DNA from: a virus
Length of the DNA: 24,737 nucleotides
Direction: 5' to 3' (one strand)
Virus record (IMG/VR): IMGVR_UViG_3300033149_001582
Coordinates: 1-24,737 of that record
Shown here: positions 5,429 through 11,582 of the stretch, piece after piece
How the letters are laid out: every line of letters starts with the position of its first letter
Numbering within the stretch: position 1 is the first letter of the stretch
Translations under genes and position numbers: made by a program
Notes under the pieces: generated by a model
Databases searched by the model: none
What the model saw: only the letters and a program-made list of their open reading frames with translations
What the model was told of the DNA's origin: nothing

Positions 5429-5722
5429 ATGAGGCTAACCAAGGAGAAAGCAGTAGAACTTTCAATTGAACTTTGGACATGGCTGGCGGAAACGGGAAAA
5501 ATGAAATGCGAATGGCCTGGCTGGGGTAAATATACTGACATAGTATGTCATTGTTTCCTATGTGAGTATGCTGCAAAGCATGGTGGTTGTTCCTCTTGTC
5601 CTTACTCTCAAAAGTTTGGAGTCTGTAGCGGTGGCCACTACTCCAAATGGACACTTAGCAGAACCACAAGGACGAGTAGAAAGTATGCTAGACTATTCCT
5701 AGAACAACTGAAACAACTTTAG
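5429..5722 (+). CDS. 97-aa cysteine-rich protein
   Basis: The ATG at 5429 follows AAGGAGG. The centre carries a dense set of cysteines: CHCFLC (about residues 40-45), CSSC (54-57) and VCSGG (65). It is flanked by an N-terminal helix with WTWLAETG and WPGWGKY and a basic C-terminal helix. Six or seven cysteines are enough for two zinc ions or an iron-sulphur cluster. Similar WLAETG/WPGW proteins occur in other phages, but the function is not known to me. Confidence 0.75.
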   Translation: MRLTKEKAVELSIELWTWLAETGKMKCEWPGWGKYTDIVCHCFLCEYAAKHGGCSSCPYSQKFGVCSGGHYSKWTLSRTTRTSRKYARLFLEQLKQL

Positions 5723-5733
5723 GAGGTAGATGA

Positions 5734-6081
5734 ATGAGTTACCAAGATGTTAAGGACAAACTATACCGAGGTCATAGGAAGATAGCCAACAATACTTACC
5801 TAGAGCTATGGGAAAAGACTGACCACAGTGGTGAAGGAATAGACATGGGACTACACGGCAACTTGGTGGCTAGGTTCTATCCTGACCATCTAAAATTATA
5901 CTCTGCTGGTTGGTACACCCAAACCACCAAGGATAGACTTAACTTAGCCCTAGACATAGCTGGTATATATGGCTACAGTGTATGGCAACATGACTACCAG
6001 TGGTACTACGGTTATCTACTAACTGGTGTTGAATTCTATGATGGAATGAAAATAGACTATACAGGTGAAGTAATAAACTAA
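5734..6081 (+). CDS. 115-aa conserved phage protein (TTKDRLN family)
   Basis: The ATG at 5734 follows AGGAGG. It has the pattern NNTYLELWEK, then GLHGNLVARFYPD, then SAGWYTQTTKDRLN, and a final YDGM. This short beta-rich domain, with a near-invariant GW-x-T-x-TTK-x-R-x-N core, is frequent in tailed phages and some plasmids. Its biochemical role is not established as far as I know. The gene has its own good ribosome binding site and is followed by a 46-base gap without any gene. Confidence 0.8.
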   Translation: MSYQDVKDKLYRGHRKIANNTYLELWEKTDHSGEGIDMGLHGNLVARFYPDHLKLYSAGWYTQTTKDRLNLALDIAGIYGYSVWQHDYQWYYGYLLTGVEFYDGMKIDYTGEVIN

Positions 6082-6127
6082 GTATATTAGTATTATATGT
6101 TTAACTGTATACCAAGGAGAATAACAG

Positions 6128-6310
6128 GTGAGCTATCTAACTGGTTTTCCTATCTGTCCAGGTTGCTACAACCTGTTGGACTACCACCCAATGCCCGATG
6201 TTGGTGAAACCTACTGGTACTGTCCAGCCTGTAAAATGTGGTGGGAAACCAGCTTCCTAATACAATGTCTAGAGGATGAGGAACTGTTTGAATATTTATC
6301 TGAGGAATAA
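6128..6310 (+). CDS. 60-aa zinc-ribbon protein
   Basis: A GTG start at 6128 follows CAAGGAGAATAACAG. The protein contains CPGC (residues 10-13) and CPAC (32-35), a textbook zinc ribbon, and ends in an acidic tail. The aromatic knuckle WYCPACKMWW resembles ribbons that contact nucleic acid. Function unknown. Confidence 0.75.
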   Translation: MSYLTGFPICPGCYNLLDYHPMPDVGETYWYCPACKMWWETSFLIQCLEDEELFEYLSEE

Positions 6311-6326
6311 ATAAAGGAGGTAACCA

Positions 6327-6581
6327 ATGACTAGAGTAAATTTCCTATATGTAGACATCAAGGTCTACCCAGCCAGCGTTGAGGAAGGACGTCATACTGG
6401 TTATGACATGGACTCGATACTGATAGCTAACCAACCAGTTCTAACCAGATACGAGAACCTGTTTAGCCTATATGATGAGGGAGGGTGGCTACAGCGAGGC
6501 TTAGCTGAGTGGATTAAAGAGGAGACACTAAACAAAGGCAAGGAGCTTATCTACCAGAATTGCCCTCAGGCTCCAAAGTGA
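6327..6581 (+). CDS. 84-aa hypothetical protein
   Basis: The ATG at 6327 follows AAAGGAGG. The product begins with a strand (VNFLYVDIKVYPA) and then has a mixed segment with a LFSLYDEGGWLQRGLAEWI helix. The DEGGWLQRG stretch is the most distinctive feature; no family recognised. The stop overlaps the GTG start of the membrane miniprotein that follows (GTGA). Confidence 0.65.
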   Translation: MTRVNFLYVDIKVYPASVEEGRHTGYDMDSILIANQPVLTRYENLFSLYDEGGWLQRGLAEWIKEETLNKGKELIYQNCPQAPK

Positions 6582-6661
6582 GATATTTAATTGTAATCCT
6601 AATAATTGTGGTTATACTTTATGTATTATACCATACAGTATTAAGGCATTGGACATTATAG
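6578..6661 (+). CDS. 27-aa single-pass membrane miniprotein
   Basis: It begins with GTG at 6578 overlapping the previous stop and ends one base before the next ATG. Residues 3-20 (YLIVILIIVVILYVLYHT) form an uninterrupted hydrophobic helix with an Arg at position 2 and a basic end, as in small phage membrane proteins that modulate host envelope complexes. There is no strong ribosome binding site, so translation would depend on coupling. Confidence 0.5.
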   Translation: MRYLIVILIIVVILYVLYHTVLRHWTL

Positions 6662-6662
6662 G

Positions 6663-7106
6663 ATGAAAACCTTATCACCTAGGGAACGTATACTCAAGGA
6701 ACGAGGACTACTAGAGAAGCAGTCAGCTCCTAGAAAGCATAAGAGGTTACAGCCAGCAATAAAGGTGAGTATTCCAGACATCCCCAAAACTCCTCTAATG
6801 CGTTACATTGAGCAGAAGTATGGTAAGAGGATAGAGGATATACTGGTTAGCGGCTCTCTCTCTGTTGTAGCCAAGCAACTAAACAATGAGGTGGACACCA
6901 GCACCTTGAGTAGGTGGATTAAGAGGTTTAAGCTAAGATATAGTAAGGACAACCTGCCTAGCTGTGAAGGTTGTAAGCAGTATGGGCTGGCATGTCAACA
7001 AGGAGTGTGTTATGTGTTATTGAACTTGGAACTATACGAACTGGTGCCGATTAAACAGAAGGAAGTATTAAATGAAGGAAATCAGAATACTAATGCAGGA
7101 ACTTAA
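6663..7106 (+). CDS. HTH DNA-binding protein with C-terminal Cys cluster
   Basis: A 147-residue protein with a basic N-terminus (PRKHKRLQP), then a helix-turn-helix near residues 55-90 (LVSGSLSVVAKQL, then STLSRWIKRFKLR). A cluster of four cysteines follows in CEGCKQYGLACQQGVC (residues about 101-116) that could bind zinc or an iron-sulphur cluster. The fold resembles the HTH of transposase or resolvase-type DNA-binding modules, but no catalytic domain is present. It is a good candidate for a transcription regulator of the operon. Its end overlaps the next gene by 35 bases. Confidence 0.7.
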   Translation: MKTLSPRERILKERGLLEKQSAPRKHKRLQPAIKVSIPDIPKTPLMRYIEQKYGKRIEDILVSGSLSVVAKQLNNEVDTSTLSRWIKRFKLRYSKDNLPSCEGCKQYGLACQQGVCYVLLNLELYELVPIKQKEVLNEGNQNTNAGT

Positions 7107-7290
7107 AGGTTACCCAAACAATTTCTTCGCCTATCCCGGTAGCCACTGTGACTTATCAGAGGGTGGCTACACATCTGACTATGTGGAGGAACACACTATC
7201 CCAGGTCTATTCATCTGTGATATGGATGGTGTCCAGCAAGGGTTTATCGAAACTGGAGGAGCAAAAGAAACAGATGTAGGTAATTGGTAA
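7072..7290 (+). CDS. 72-aa hypothetical protein
   Basis: The ATG at 7072 follows AGAAGGAAG and lies within the end of the previous gene. The protein is strand-rich with glycine and aspartate turns (FFAYPGSHCDLSEGGY, FICDMDGVQQGFIETGG). Two cysteines, no membrane segment. It ends immediately before the ATPase gene, whose ATG abuts its stop codon, so the two are probably co-translated. Confidence 0.6.
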   Translation: MKEIRILMQELKGYPNNFFAYPGSHCDLSEGGYTSDYVEEHTIPGLFICDMDGVQQGFIETGGAKETDVGNW

Positions 7291-8046
7291 ATGAAACCAG
7301 AATCATTAGGTGATTTCCTAGCATGGAAACCACCACACATAACCGAGCTAATAGGAAGTGGTATCTTGATACCTCAAGGCAAGATTATCCTGTTCGGCCC
7401 TTACAAGTCATGGAAGTCTATGACCTCCATAGACCTAGCTTTCAAATTATCCAGCGGTAAACCTTGGCTGGGGTTCAGAACCACCTTGTCCACCGTGCTG
7501 GTGATACAATTAGAGATTCCCAAAGCAGCCTACCAGAAGCGGGTTAACAAATATTGCTTTGGTAATAAGCTATCACCATTGGATAACCTATACTTTGTTA
7601 CCATACGCAATCTGAAGCTGGATAAAGGTTGGGGTGTAGCCCTGTTAGAACAGTGGATAGCTGAAATAAAACCACAGGTTATCGTAATTGACCCGATATT
7701 CAAGGTTATCTCAGGTCGCCTAACCGATGAATATGATGTAAGACAATTCACTGACAGGATAGATGAGATTATAGAAAAACATAAGGTCAGCTTTGTCCTC
7801 ATCCATCATGAAGGTAAGGACTGGATAATAGAAGGAGAACGCTATGATAGAGGAGCTGATGCAGCCTTTGGTTCAGCTGTATTTGGTTGGTGGTGTGATT
7901 CTTCCATAGAGTTGAGGACTGAAACGGAAGGAGGTAACATAATCAATGTGAGTTTTCCATTACTCCGACTGGCTGAGGATGAAATAAAGTCAGTGAGGAT
8001 AGAGATAAGCAGGAATAATCTGGTGTTTATAAACAAAGGAGGTTGA
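7291..8046 (+). CDS. AAA_25 / RepA-like RecA-fold ATPase, probable replicative helicase
   Basis: A 251-residue RecA-fold ATPase. Walker A is GPYKSWKS (residues 36-43), Walker B is VIVIDP with Asp134, and the LIHHEGK segment (H172-H173) corresponds to the histidine loop conserved in RepA and AAA_25 proteins. Plasmid RepA members are hexameric 5'-3' DNA helicases, and phages without a DnaB gene often use one. No primase domain is fused and none is seen nearby, so priming may depend on the host or a gene outside the window. It lies at the end of the small-gene operon, upstream of the replication operon. Confidence 0.85.
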   Translation: MKPESLGDFLAWKPPHITELIGSGILIPQGKIILFGPYKSWKSMTSIDLAFKLSSGKPWLGFRTTLSTVLVIQLEIPKAAYQKRVNKYCFGNKLSPLDNLYFVTIRNLKLDKGWGVALLEQWIAEIKPQVIVIDPIFKVISGRLTDEYDVRQFTDRIDEIIEKHKVSFVLIHHEGKDWIIEGERYDRGADAAFGSAVFGWWCDSSIELRTETEGGNIINVSFPLLRLAEDEIKSVRIEISRNNLVFINKGG

Positions 8047-8049
8047 GGG

Positions 8050-8442
8050 ATGAACCAAGAAGAACTAATTCAGAAATGCAAACTGACGGATGAGGAGCTT
8101 TACCAGTTTGAAGATGACTTTGTTCAAATAAGTTGGCAGAGTAGGCAATATCCCAATGAGCCAGTGATGGATTTTGCCTGTGGATTGGTTATCCAAATAG
8201 CCGAAGCCCAGCTCCGCAAAGCCATACCCATTATACAGAAGAAGGATGCTGAGATAGCAGAGTTAAAGGAACAGATTGAGTATATGCACGAGGCTTGGGA
8301 AGTTCTAATTGAGGTAACAGAAGCTGAGTGCCAGGAAAGGGTGGAGAGTATAAAGAGGGAGCTTGAGGATATAACTCGTTCCCCCTTTGGTATCAACGAG
8401 AGAAGATGGCAAGCTGTTTGGGAGGAGGAAGGAGTGAAATGA
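8050..8442 (+). CDS. 130-aa acidic coiled-coil protein
   Basis: The ATG at 8050 follows AGGAGG at the end of the ATPase gene. Residues about 50-110 are a long helix (QLRKAIPIIQKKDAEIAEL through ECQERVESIKRELED) with heptad spacing, so the protein probably dimerises. The N-terminus is acidic (DEELYQFEDDFVQIS). It may assist the helicase, to which it is closely linked (3-base gap), but that is inference from position. Confidence 0.65.
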   Translation: MNQEELIQKCKLTDEELYQFEDDFVQISWQSRQYPNEPVMDFACGLVIQIAEAQLRKAIPIIQKKDAEIAELKEQIEYMHEAWEVLIEVTEAECQERVESIKRELEDITRSPFGINERRWQAVWEEEGVK

Positions 8443-8621
8443 TGTTTAGGGCTACGATAATAAGAGGCGGTAAGTGGCAAGACAACCTGTACTTTGAGGA
8501 GAAAACCTACGGAGACTTCCCAAACCTCAAAAGAGCCGTTGAGTGGGTGGCAATAGAATCAACAAAGTTTCGAGGTGGTTGGAACGTGACGGAAATTCTC
8601 ATCAAGGAAGGAGTGAAATGA
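8439..8621 (+). CDS. 60-aa hypothetical protein
   Basis: The ATG at 8439 (or 8442) is chosen because GGAAGGAG precedes it and it overlaps the upstream stop as ATGA; the in-frame ATG at 8406 has no ribosome binding site. The product is a mixed alpha/beta domain with two strands (FRATIIRGGKW, NLYFEEK) and a helix (NLKRAVEWVAIES), ending in a strand. Function unknown. Confidence 0.65.
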   Translation: MMFRATIIRGGKWQDNLYFEEKTYGDFPNLKRAVEWVAIESTKFRGGWNVTEILIKEGVK

Positions 8622-8782
8622 ACACTAAATGCCCCTACCTGAAGACAACCAGAGCCTATGATGACCAGTTTGATGAGGTTTATGAAGGCTCTATCTGTAC
8701 CCTTGCGGATAAACATTGTCTGATGGAGTCTGGCGAGGAGTGTGAAATCTATAATGAATGGAAGGAGGAACAAGATGAATAA
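8618..8782 (+). CDS. 54-aa cysteine-containing acidic protein
   Basis: The ATG at 8618 overlaps the previous stop (ATGA) and follows GGAAGGAG, so the longer frame from 8543 is rejected. It has five cysteines (KCPYL, SICTLADKHC, ECEIY) in a compact acidic protein, a spacing like small iron-sulphur or zinc modules in the N-terminal parts of phage nucleases. Too short for an assignment. It overlaps the next gene by 8 bases. Confidence 0.65.
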   Translation: MNTKCPYLKTTRAYDDQFDEVYEGSICTLADKHCLMESGEECEIYNEWKEEQDE

Positions 8783-9062
8783 AGTAGAAGAACTGGTGGA
8801 GTGGGTAGCAAACGAGATATGGGCAACGATACATCCATCAAGAACCTGTACTTTAAGGCAGGCAGGGAAGGACACAATGTCTGCATATTATAAGGTTGCC
8901 AAGCAAATCCTCTCTCACCCTGACCTTGCCCTGATTGATAGGGAGAATGATTTACCCGAAGTTGCTTATCATAGTTCAAACTGGTGTCTCATTCCCAGAC
9001 GGTTTATTAAAAGCCATATTGAGGTTGTAATCCCTCCAGCAGGAGCATTGGAACAATCCTAA
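8775..9062 (+). CDS. 95-aa hypothetical protein, last gene of the middle operon
   Basis: The ATG at 8775 follows GGAGGAACAAG; the in-frame ATG at 8742 lies inside the previous gene without a site. The N-terminal half is helical (KVEELVEWVANEIWATI) and includes YYKVAKQIL. The second half is strand-rich (WCLIPRRF, HIEVVIPPA). It closes the operon: within 12 bases of its stop the operator and promoter region of the replication operon begins, and no terminator is visible between them. Confidence 0.65.
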   Translation: MNKVEELVEWVANEIWATIHPSRTCTLRQAGKDTMSAYYKVAKQILSHPDLALIDRENDLPEVAYHSSNWCLIPRRFIKSHIEVVIPPAGALEQS

Positions 9063-9072
9063 CTTTACATAA

Positions 9073-9088
9073 TAGCACACTTGTTCTA
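9073..9088. promoter_or_regulatory. operator copy 4, replication operon
   Basis: TAGCACACTTGTTCTA matches copy 1 at 12 of 16 positions, with all differences in the central N4 spacer. It lies one base upstream of TTGACA (9090-9095), the same placement as the operator at 3930-3945, and upstream of the promoter at 9105-9134. Confidence 0.7.
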
Positions 9089-9104
9089 GTTGACATAACT
9101 AAAC

Positions 9105-9134
9105 TTGACAAGCTAGTGTCCACTGTGTTATAAT
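9105..9134 (+). promoter_or_regulatory. promoter of the replication/recombination operon
   Basis: TTGACA (9105-9110), an 18-base spacer and TATAAT (9129-9134) with TG at 9126-9127 (extended -10). Transcription would start near 9141, before AGGAGG at 9153-9158. A second TTGACA 15 bases upstream (9090-9095) lacks a matching -10 and may be part of the operator module. Confidence 0.85.
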
Positions 9135-9169
9135 GTTTATAGAGTTTATAATAGGAGGTAGTTAATGAG

Positions 9170-9307
9170 GTGAACTATTACATAACCGTTGACCTAGCTG
9201 AGGAACAGAAGAAGGAACTAAAGATAATAGCTGTCAAGGAAGGAAAGACGGTTAAGCAACTGGTTAGGGAACTGATAATAAATAAATTGGAGGGTCGCCA
9301 TGAGTGA
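9170..9307 (+). CDS. 45-aa ribbon-helix-helix DNA-binding protein
   Basis: The sequence has the RHH (Arc/CopG) layout: a strand NYYITVDL (residues 2-9), helix A EEQKKELKIIAVKEG, a turn, and helix B TVKQLVRELIINKL. Arc-type dimers insert the strand into the DNA major groove and usually repress transcription. The GTG start at 9170 is used because the ATG at 9165 is followed by one codon and a stop. AGGAGG at 9153-9158 serves both. It is the first gene after the operator and promoter at 9073-9134, the usual place for an autoregulator. Its end overlaps the next gene by 8 bases. Confidence 0.8.
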   Translation: MNYYITVDLAEEQKKELKIIAVKEGKTVKQLVRELIINKLEGRHE

Positions 9308-9557
9308 TGGAGGAGTATCAGAACAGCTGTACCTCGTGTATGAGGTGCAAAGGCTGAAAGAAATGGCCTCAGGACTTAGGAGCAAATTCCTAGATAGGTT
9401 TGTAAAGGAGCCAGAGAAAGAACCTAGTAAGACAGATGCGTGTGAACCAAACCCTATTGACCAATGTATTAGAGTAACTAGAGAAACCCAAACAATCGTG
9501 GAGTCCTGCCATAAACTACTAGAGGAAAAAATAATAACCAAATTGGATGGTAAATGA
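9300..9557 (+). CDS. 85-aa charged helical protein, hypothetical
   Basis: The ATG at 9300 follows TTGGAGGGTCGCC inside the RHH gene. It is helical at both ends (EQLYLVYEVQRLKEMASGL and a C-terminal ESCHKLLEEKIITKL) joined by a polar linker rich in Glu, Pro and Lys with two cysteines. No family recognised. Coupling to the RHH gene upstream and the next gene (ATGA) suggests co-translation. Confidence 0.65.
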   Translation: MSDGGVSEQLYLVYEVQRLKEMASGLRSKFLDRFVKEPEKEPSKTDACEPNPIDQCIRVTRETQTIVESCHKLLEEKIITKLDGK

Positions 9558-9691
9558 TAGTAACAATTTACCAAGGTGAGGATGGCTACCCAGTAGTTAC
9601 TGTCCAAGGTGACACTATAGATAGCCCTGCGGCAGTGGCTATGGCGTACTTGGAGGCACTAAAAGTATTAAAGGAGGCGTTAAACAAATGA
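9554..9691 (+). CDS. 45-aa hypothetical protein
   Basis: Bounded by ATGA overlaps on both sides (9554-9557 and 9688-9691), which strongly supports translation. It has two short strands (VTIYQGEDGY, VVTVQGDTI) and one helix (AAVAMAYLEALKVLKEAL), a compact alpha/beta miniprotein. Function unknown. Confidence 0.65.
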   Translation: MIVTIYQGEDGYPVVTVQGDTIDSPAAVAMAYLEALKVLKEALNK

Positions 9692-10446
9692 CCGAACTAA
9701 CCCCAGAGCAATTACTAGCCCAACTACAGACAAGAGGATTTGAGGCGGGAGGATTCCGTTCACCATTAAGGCATTTCAGAGGAACATTAACCAGCATTAC
9801 TGGCTCAATGGTTCAACGTGGTAACATGCCTCAAGCCAAACTGGAGGTCACCTATAATTTTGATAAGCCAGGAGCACCAATCGAGGTATTCGCATCTACA
9901 GAACCCTATCCATTTCCTATAGCCCAAATATCCATGATGCACTCTAACCGTGAGAAGTCCAACATGGGTGTGTTGGGTGCATCCATAGACAAAATCATAA
10001 ATGCTGATGTGGACAGTAATGCACCACAGGCACAGGTTAAGAACCAGGACTTCCTCATTGGCAAGGTTCAAGAGTGGAAGATGACACCAGGCCACATGAT
10101 GTGGGATAATGACAAACAGGCTGAAACACCCAGAGATGCTTGGGAAGTGGTCTATGTTGAGGGTGTTGGTGGCACTCCTCATTCGGGGGTGGCTACACCT
10201 ACACCGGCTGATGCACCAGCTCCAACTGCTACTCCGACTGGAGTAACTCCTATACAACAAGCTCTCAACCTGCTGGATGGTAAAACCCAACAGGACTGGA
10301 ATAACCTAGTATTCCAAGACCCGTTGGTGAAGGGTGACTCAGCCCTGGTTAGTAAAATCATCGGTGGGGCATTTATTACAGAACTAGAAGCTGTTGGTAT
10401 GGTTACCAAGGATGACAATGGTGTTTATCACGTGAAGAAGGATTAA
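9688..10446 (+). CDS. putative single-stranded-DNA-binding-like protein with Pro-rich linker
   Basis: A 252-residue protein whose ATG overlaps the previous stop, with AAAGGAGG upstream. Residues about 1-155 look like a beta-rich domain (FRGTLTSITGSMV, AKLEVTYNFDKP, FLIGKVQEWKMTPG, WEVVYVEG), compatible with an OB-fold-type binding protein. A linker rich in Pro, Ala and Thr (about 165-190) joins a C-terminal helical domain of about 60 residues. Its place before the recombination nuclease and Sak4-like ATPase is where phages often carry an SSB. The assignment is by context and shape; no sequence signature proves it. Confidence 0.5.
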   Translation: MTELTPEQLLAQLQTRGFEAGGFRSPLRHFRGTLTSITGSMVQRGNMPQAKLEVTYNFDKPGAPIEVFASTEPYPFPIAQISMMHSNREKSNMGVLGASIDKIINADVDSNAPQAQVKNQDFLIGKVQEWKMTPGHMMWDNDKQAETPRDAWEVVYVEGVGGTPHSGVATPTPADAPAPTATPTGVTPIQQALNLLDGKTQQDWNNLVFQDPLVKGDSALVSKIIGGAFITELEAVGMVTKDDNGVYHVKKD

Positions 10447-10457
10447 CAATTGAATAG

Positions 10458-10679
10458 CTTGCTGGTGTGGAGAAACTTAATTTAGTGTAGTGGCTAGGAA
10501 TGAATCTTCTGGCGGTTGACGAAGCCGAGGGAGTTATGAAAAAGAGTCCTAGTCCTCGGAACGAGCCAGCAAGTCTGCCAGCTACCCAGAAATTGGGCAA
10601 CGCAACACTGGGCTGGTGTCCTGAAACGTGCTGAGTAGTAGTAAGGCGGAGAGGCTACTAGCTGGCACCCCTTCGGGGG
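10458..10679 (+). ncRNA. structured RNA of about 220 nt in the leader of the RecB/Cas4-like nuclease gene
   Basis: This gene-free gap folds almost completely on the plus strand. Domain 1 is closed by CTTGCTGG (10458-10465) with CCAGCAAG (10566-10573). Inside it CTAGGA (10494-10499) pairs with TCCTAG (10547-10552) and CCGAGG (10525-10530) with CCTCGG (10554-10559), a crossing arrangement, that is, a pseudoknot. Domain 2 is closed by TGCCAGCTA (10576-10584) with TAGCTGGCA (10659-10667) and holds CCCA/TGGG, ACAC/GTGT and GTAG/CTAC hairpins. A CCCC-TTCG-GGGG tetraloop hairpin (10668-10679) abuts the ribosome binding site of the next gene. No known RNA family matched by eye. It could be a cis-regulator, a processed RNA or a ribozyme. 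Confidence 0.8.
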
Positions 10680-10691
10680 AAGGAGTTAAAA

Positions 10692-11582
10692 ATGTTAGAA
10701 TGGTTCAAATGCCCTGACGGTGAAATAACCACGGTTAAGGATTGCCTAACCAAATGTAGAATGGATGAACGCTGCCTCACATTACCAACACTGACCCTAA
10801 TGGCTGAGGAGAGAGAGTGGAATGGAATACCATCGACTACCCAATTATTAAATGGTACTATGTATGAGTTCCTCAAGTTAACTCAGCCTTATGCTGTTGA
10901 CCCTGATAGTAGAGCCTTTATGTTGGCTGGAACCAAACACCACAAATCATTAGAGGAAGTGGCTAAAGAACTAGACTTGCCTTCAGAAATTCCACTCAAT
11001 GTAGACAGGGATATATTTGACCTACTAGAGCCAGAGAATGGTAATCTGGTACTAACCGATTATAAGCTGTGGGGTAGTTACCGAGTGGCTAAGGCTCTAG
11101 GCATAGTTGAGGTAGGCAAGAGGCCTGACCCAACAGGTGCAGTTTATAAAGTCTCTGGTAAATGGGGTAAGGCTGGTGAACCCAAAATGGTTCCAGTATT
11201 CCAGTCTATGCCTCAAGAGGTTGATGTATTCAATGAGGAATTACAGTTAAACCGCTACCGTATAATGTTGGAAGAGCTGGGTATATCCATATCCAAAATG
11301 CAACTACAGGTTACAGTGAGGGATGGTGGATTGGCCGTAGCTCGTGGTAGAGGATTGGATAGGAACATCTATAGGATACCAATTAGTATGTTAGCTAACC
11401 AAATAGTTATTGACATTTTTGATGCTAAGGCATTGGCATTACACAAGGCACTAGAGGATGGTAGCTGGACTGAACCTTGTAATGACAGAGAATGCTGGGA
11501 TGGAGCCAGATGCAAAGGTTATTGTGAGGTAGCTAGGTATTGTCCTAAAGGTTTATTATATCAGGAATCAGTCAATGAGTAG
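10692..11582 (+). CDS. RecB/Cas4-family PD-(D/E)XK nuclease with cysteine clusters
   Basis: A 296-residue protein. The nuclease core shows GTKHH (His83-His84), the acidic stretch VDRDIFD (105-110) and the LTDYK motif (Asp123, Lys125), followed by QLNRYR, the motif IV of RecB/Cas4 exonucleases. Four N-terminal cysteines (7, 18, 22, 28) and five C-terminal ones (263, 268, 274, 278, 284) could hold an iron-sulphur cluster, as in Cas4 and AddB. Such phage enzymes resect DNA ends for recombination with a Sak4-type annealase or ATPase, encoded just downstream. The start follows AAGGAG immediately after the structured RNA. Confidence 0.85.
   Translation: MLEWFKCPDGEITTVKDCLTKCRMDERCLTLPTLTLMAEEREWNGIPSTTQLLNGTMYEFLKLTQPYAVDPDSRAFMLAGTKHHKSLEEVAKELDLPSEIPLNVDRDIFDLLEPENGNLVLTDYKLWGSYRVAKALGIVEVGKRPDPTGAVYKVSGKWGKAGEPKMVPVFQSMPQEVDVFNEELQLNRYRIMLEELGISISKMQLQVTVRDGGLAVARGRGLDRNIYRIPISMLANQIVIDIFDAKALALHKALEDGSWTEPCNDRECWDGARCKGYCEVARYCPKGLLYQESVNE

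Noticed and set aside
8406-8774. Longer starts for three small genes (8406, 8543 and 8742)
   Set aside because: Each longer start lies inside the preceding gene without a ribosome binding site, while the later starts (8439, 8618, 8775) have strong sites and, in the first two cases, ATGA overlaps.
9805-10290. 161-codon minus-strand ORF over the SSB-like gene
   Set aside because: It lies entirely antisense to a well-supported gene, has no ribosome binding site, and its product is a low-complexity mixture typical of a shadow frame.
10700-10715. tRNA T-arm-like GGTTCAAATGCC at 10702
   Set aside because: It is in the coding start of the nuclease gene and no acceptor, D or anticodon stem can be drawn around it.
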